In this document: positions 5,307 to 5,311 of the stretch, piece by piece
How positions within the stretch are numbered: the first letter of the stretch is position 1
Layout: each line of letters opens with the position of its first letter
DNA from: an uncultured Prevotella sp.
Lineage (GTDB): Bacteria > Bacteroidota > Bacteroidia > Bacteroidales > Bacteroidaceae
Length of the DNA stretch: 5,311 nucleotides
Reading direction: 5' to 3'
Assembly (NCBI GenBank): GCA_900543155.1
Contig: UQQN01000132.1
Location: forward strand, 1 to 5,311
Translations under genes and position numbers: made by a program
The notes under the pieces: model-generated
Database searches by the model: none
What the model was told of the DNA's origin: nothing
What the model saw: only the letters and a program-made list of their open reading frames with translations

Positions 5307-5311
5307 GATAA

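Larger units (their letters stand above)
4985..5311. repeat. Imperfect tandem array of a unit of about 91 bp, three units
   Basis: Units begin with GGTGTTCAAAATCC at 4985, the same string at 5077, and GGTGTCCAAAATCT at 5167, giving periods of 92 and 90 bp. Each of the first two continues through TGCACGATTTT, a GTCGATAA block and ATGG(A/G)TTACC(C)CGTTAGGT. The third is more diverged and about 45 bp longer because of an inserted segment near 5232-5283, then ends with the same GGTCACCCCGTTAGG block at 5287-5301. The array begins in the lutC stop codon and runs to the window edge, where it may continue. This 326-bp stretch contains no gene I can support: the minus-strand open frame through it reads the repeats and matches no family I know. 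Confidence 0.85.

Noticed and set aside
4985..5311. Possible CRISPR array, because of regularly spaced repeats
   Set aside because: The similarity covers the whole unit of about 91 bp rather than a short repeat with unique spacers, and no cas gene is present.

Overview
This window looks like the chromosome of a Bacteroidales bacterium, probably near Prevotella/Porphyromonas, although the genus cannot be fixed from the sequence. The reasons are: promoter-like TAnnTTTG -7 elements (one with a well-spaced TTTG -33 element), A-rich translation starts without Shine-Dalgarno sequences, a remnant of the AAA-ATPase-like family that is abundant in Bacteroidales, and a LutABC version with Bacteroidales-like features. 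No rRNA, tRNA, CRISPR array or intact transposase was seen.

Left third (1-1738, minus strand). A leftward block carries, in transcription order, a short AAA-ATPase-like remnant (1463-1681), a class I SAM-dependent methyltransferase (672-1445) and a helical protein of unknown function (83-628). Gaps are 17 and 43 bp, and a well-formed Bacteroidetes promoter (1707-1738) sits just upstream, so they probably form one transcript. The ATPase-like gene appears to have lost its middle by an in-frame deletion, with about 54 N-terminal residues joined to about 18 C-terminal residues.

Middle (1682-2268). This 587-bp divergent gap holds no convincing gene. Its right half is a repeat of about 258 bp (1944-2201) with short terminal inverted repeats, internal hairpins and a rightward TAnnTTTG element. 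The first 55 bases of the window are the end of a second, oppositely oriented copy (53 of 55 positions identical), so the leftward block lies between two inverted copies.

Right half (2269-4985, plus strand). A complete lutABC operon, with 8- and 17-bp overlaps, encodes the three-protein iron-sulfur system that oxidises L-lactate to pyruvate (LutA/YkgE, LutB/YkgF, LutC/YkgG families). No lactate permease or regulator is present in the window. The operon starts 67 bp after the repeat ends, so the repeat probably supplies part of its leader or promoter region.

Right edge (4985-5311). An imperfect tandem array of a unit of about 91 bp begins at the lutC stop codon. Its third unit is interrupted by a roughly 50-bp segment centred on a perfect 11-bp inverted repeat. 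The array contains no credible gene.
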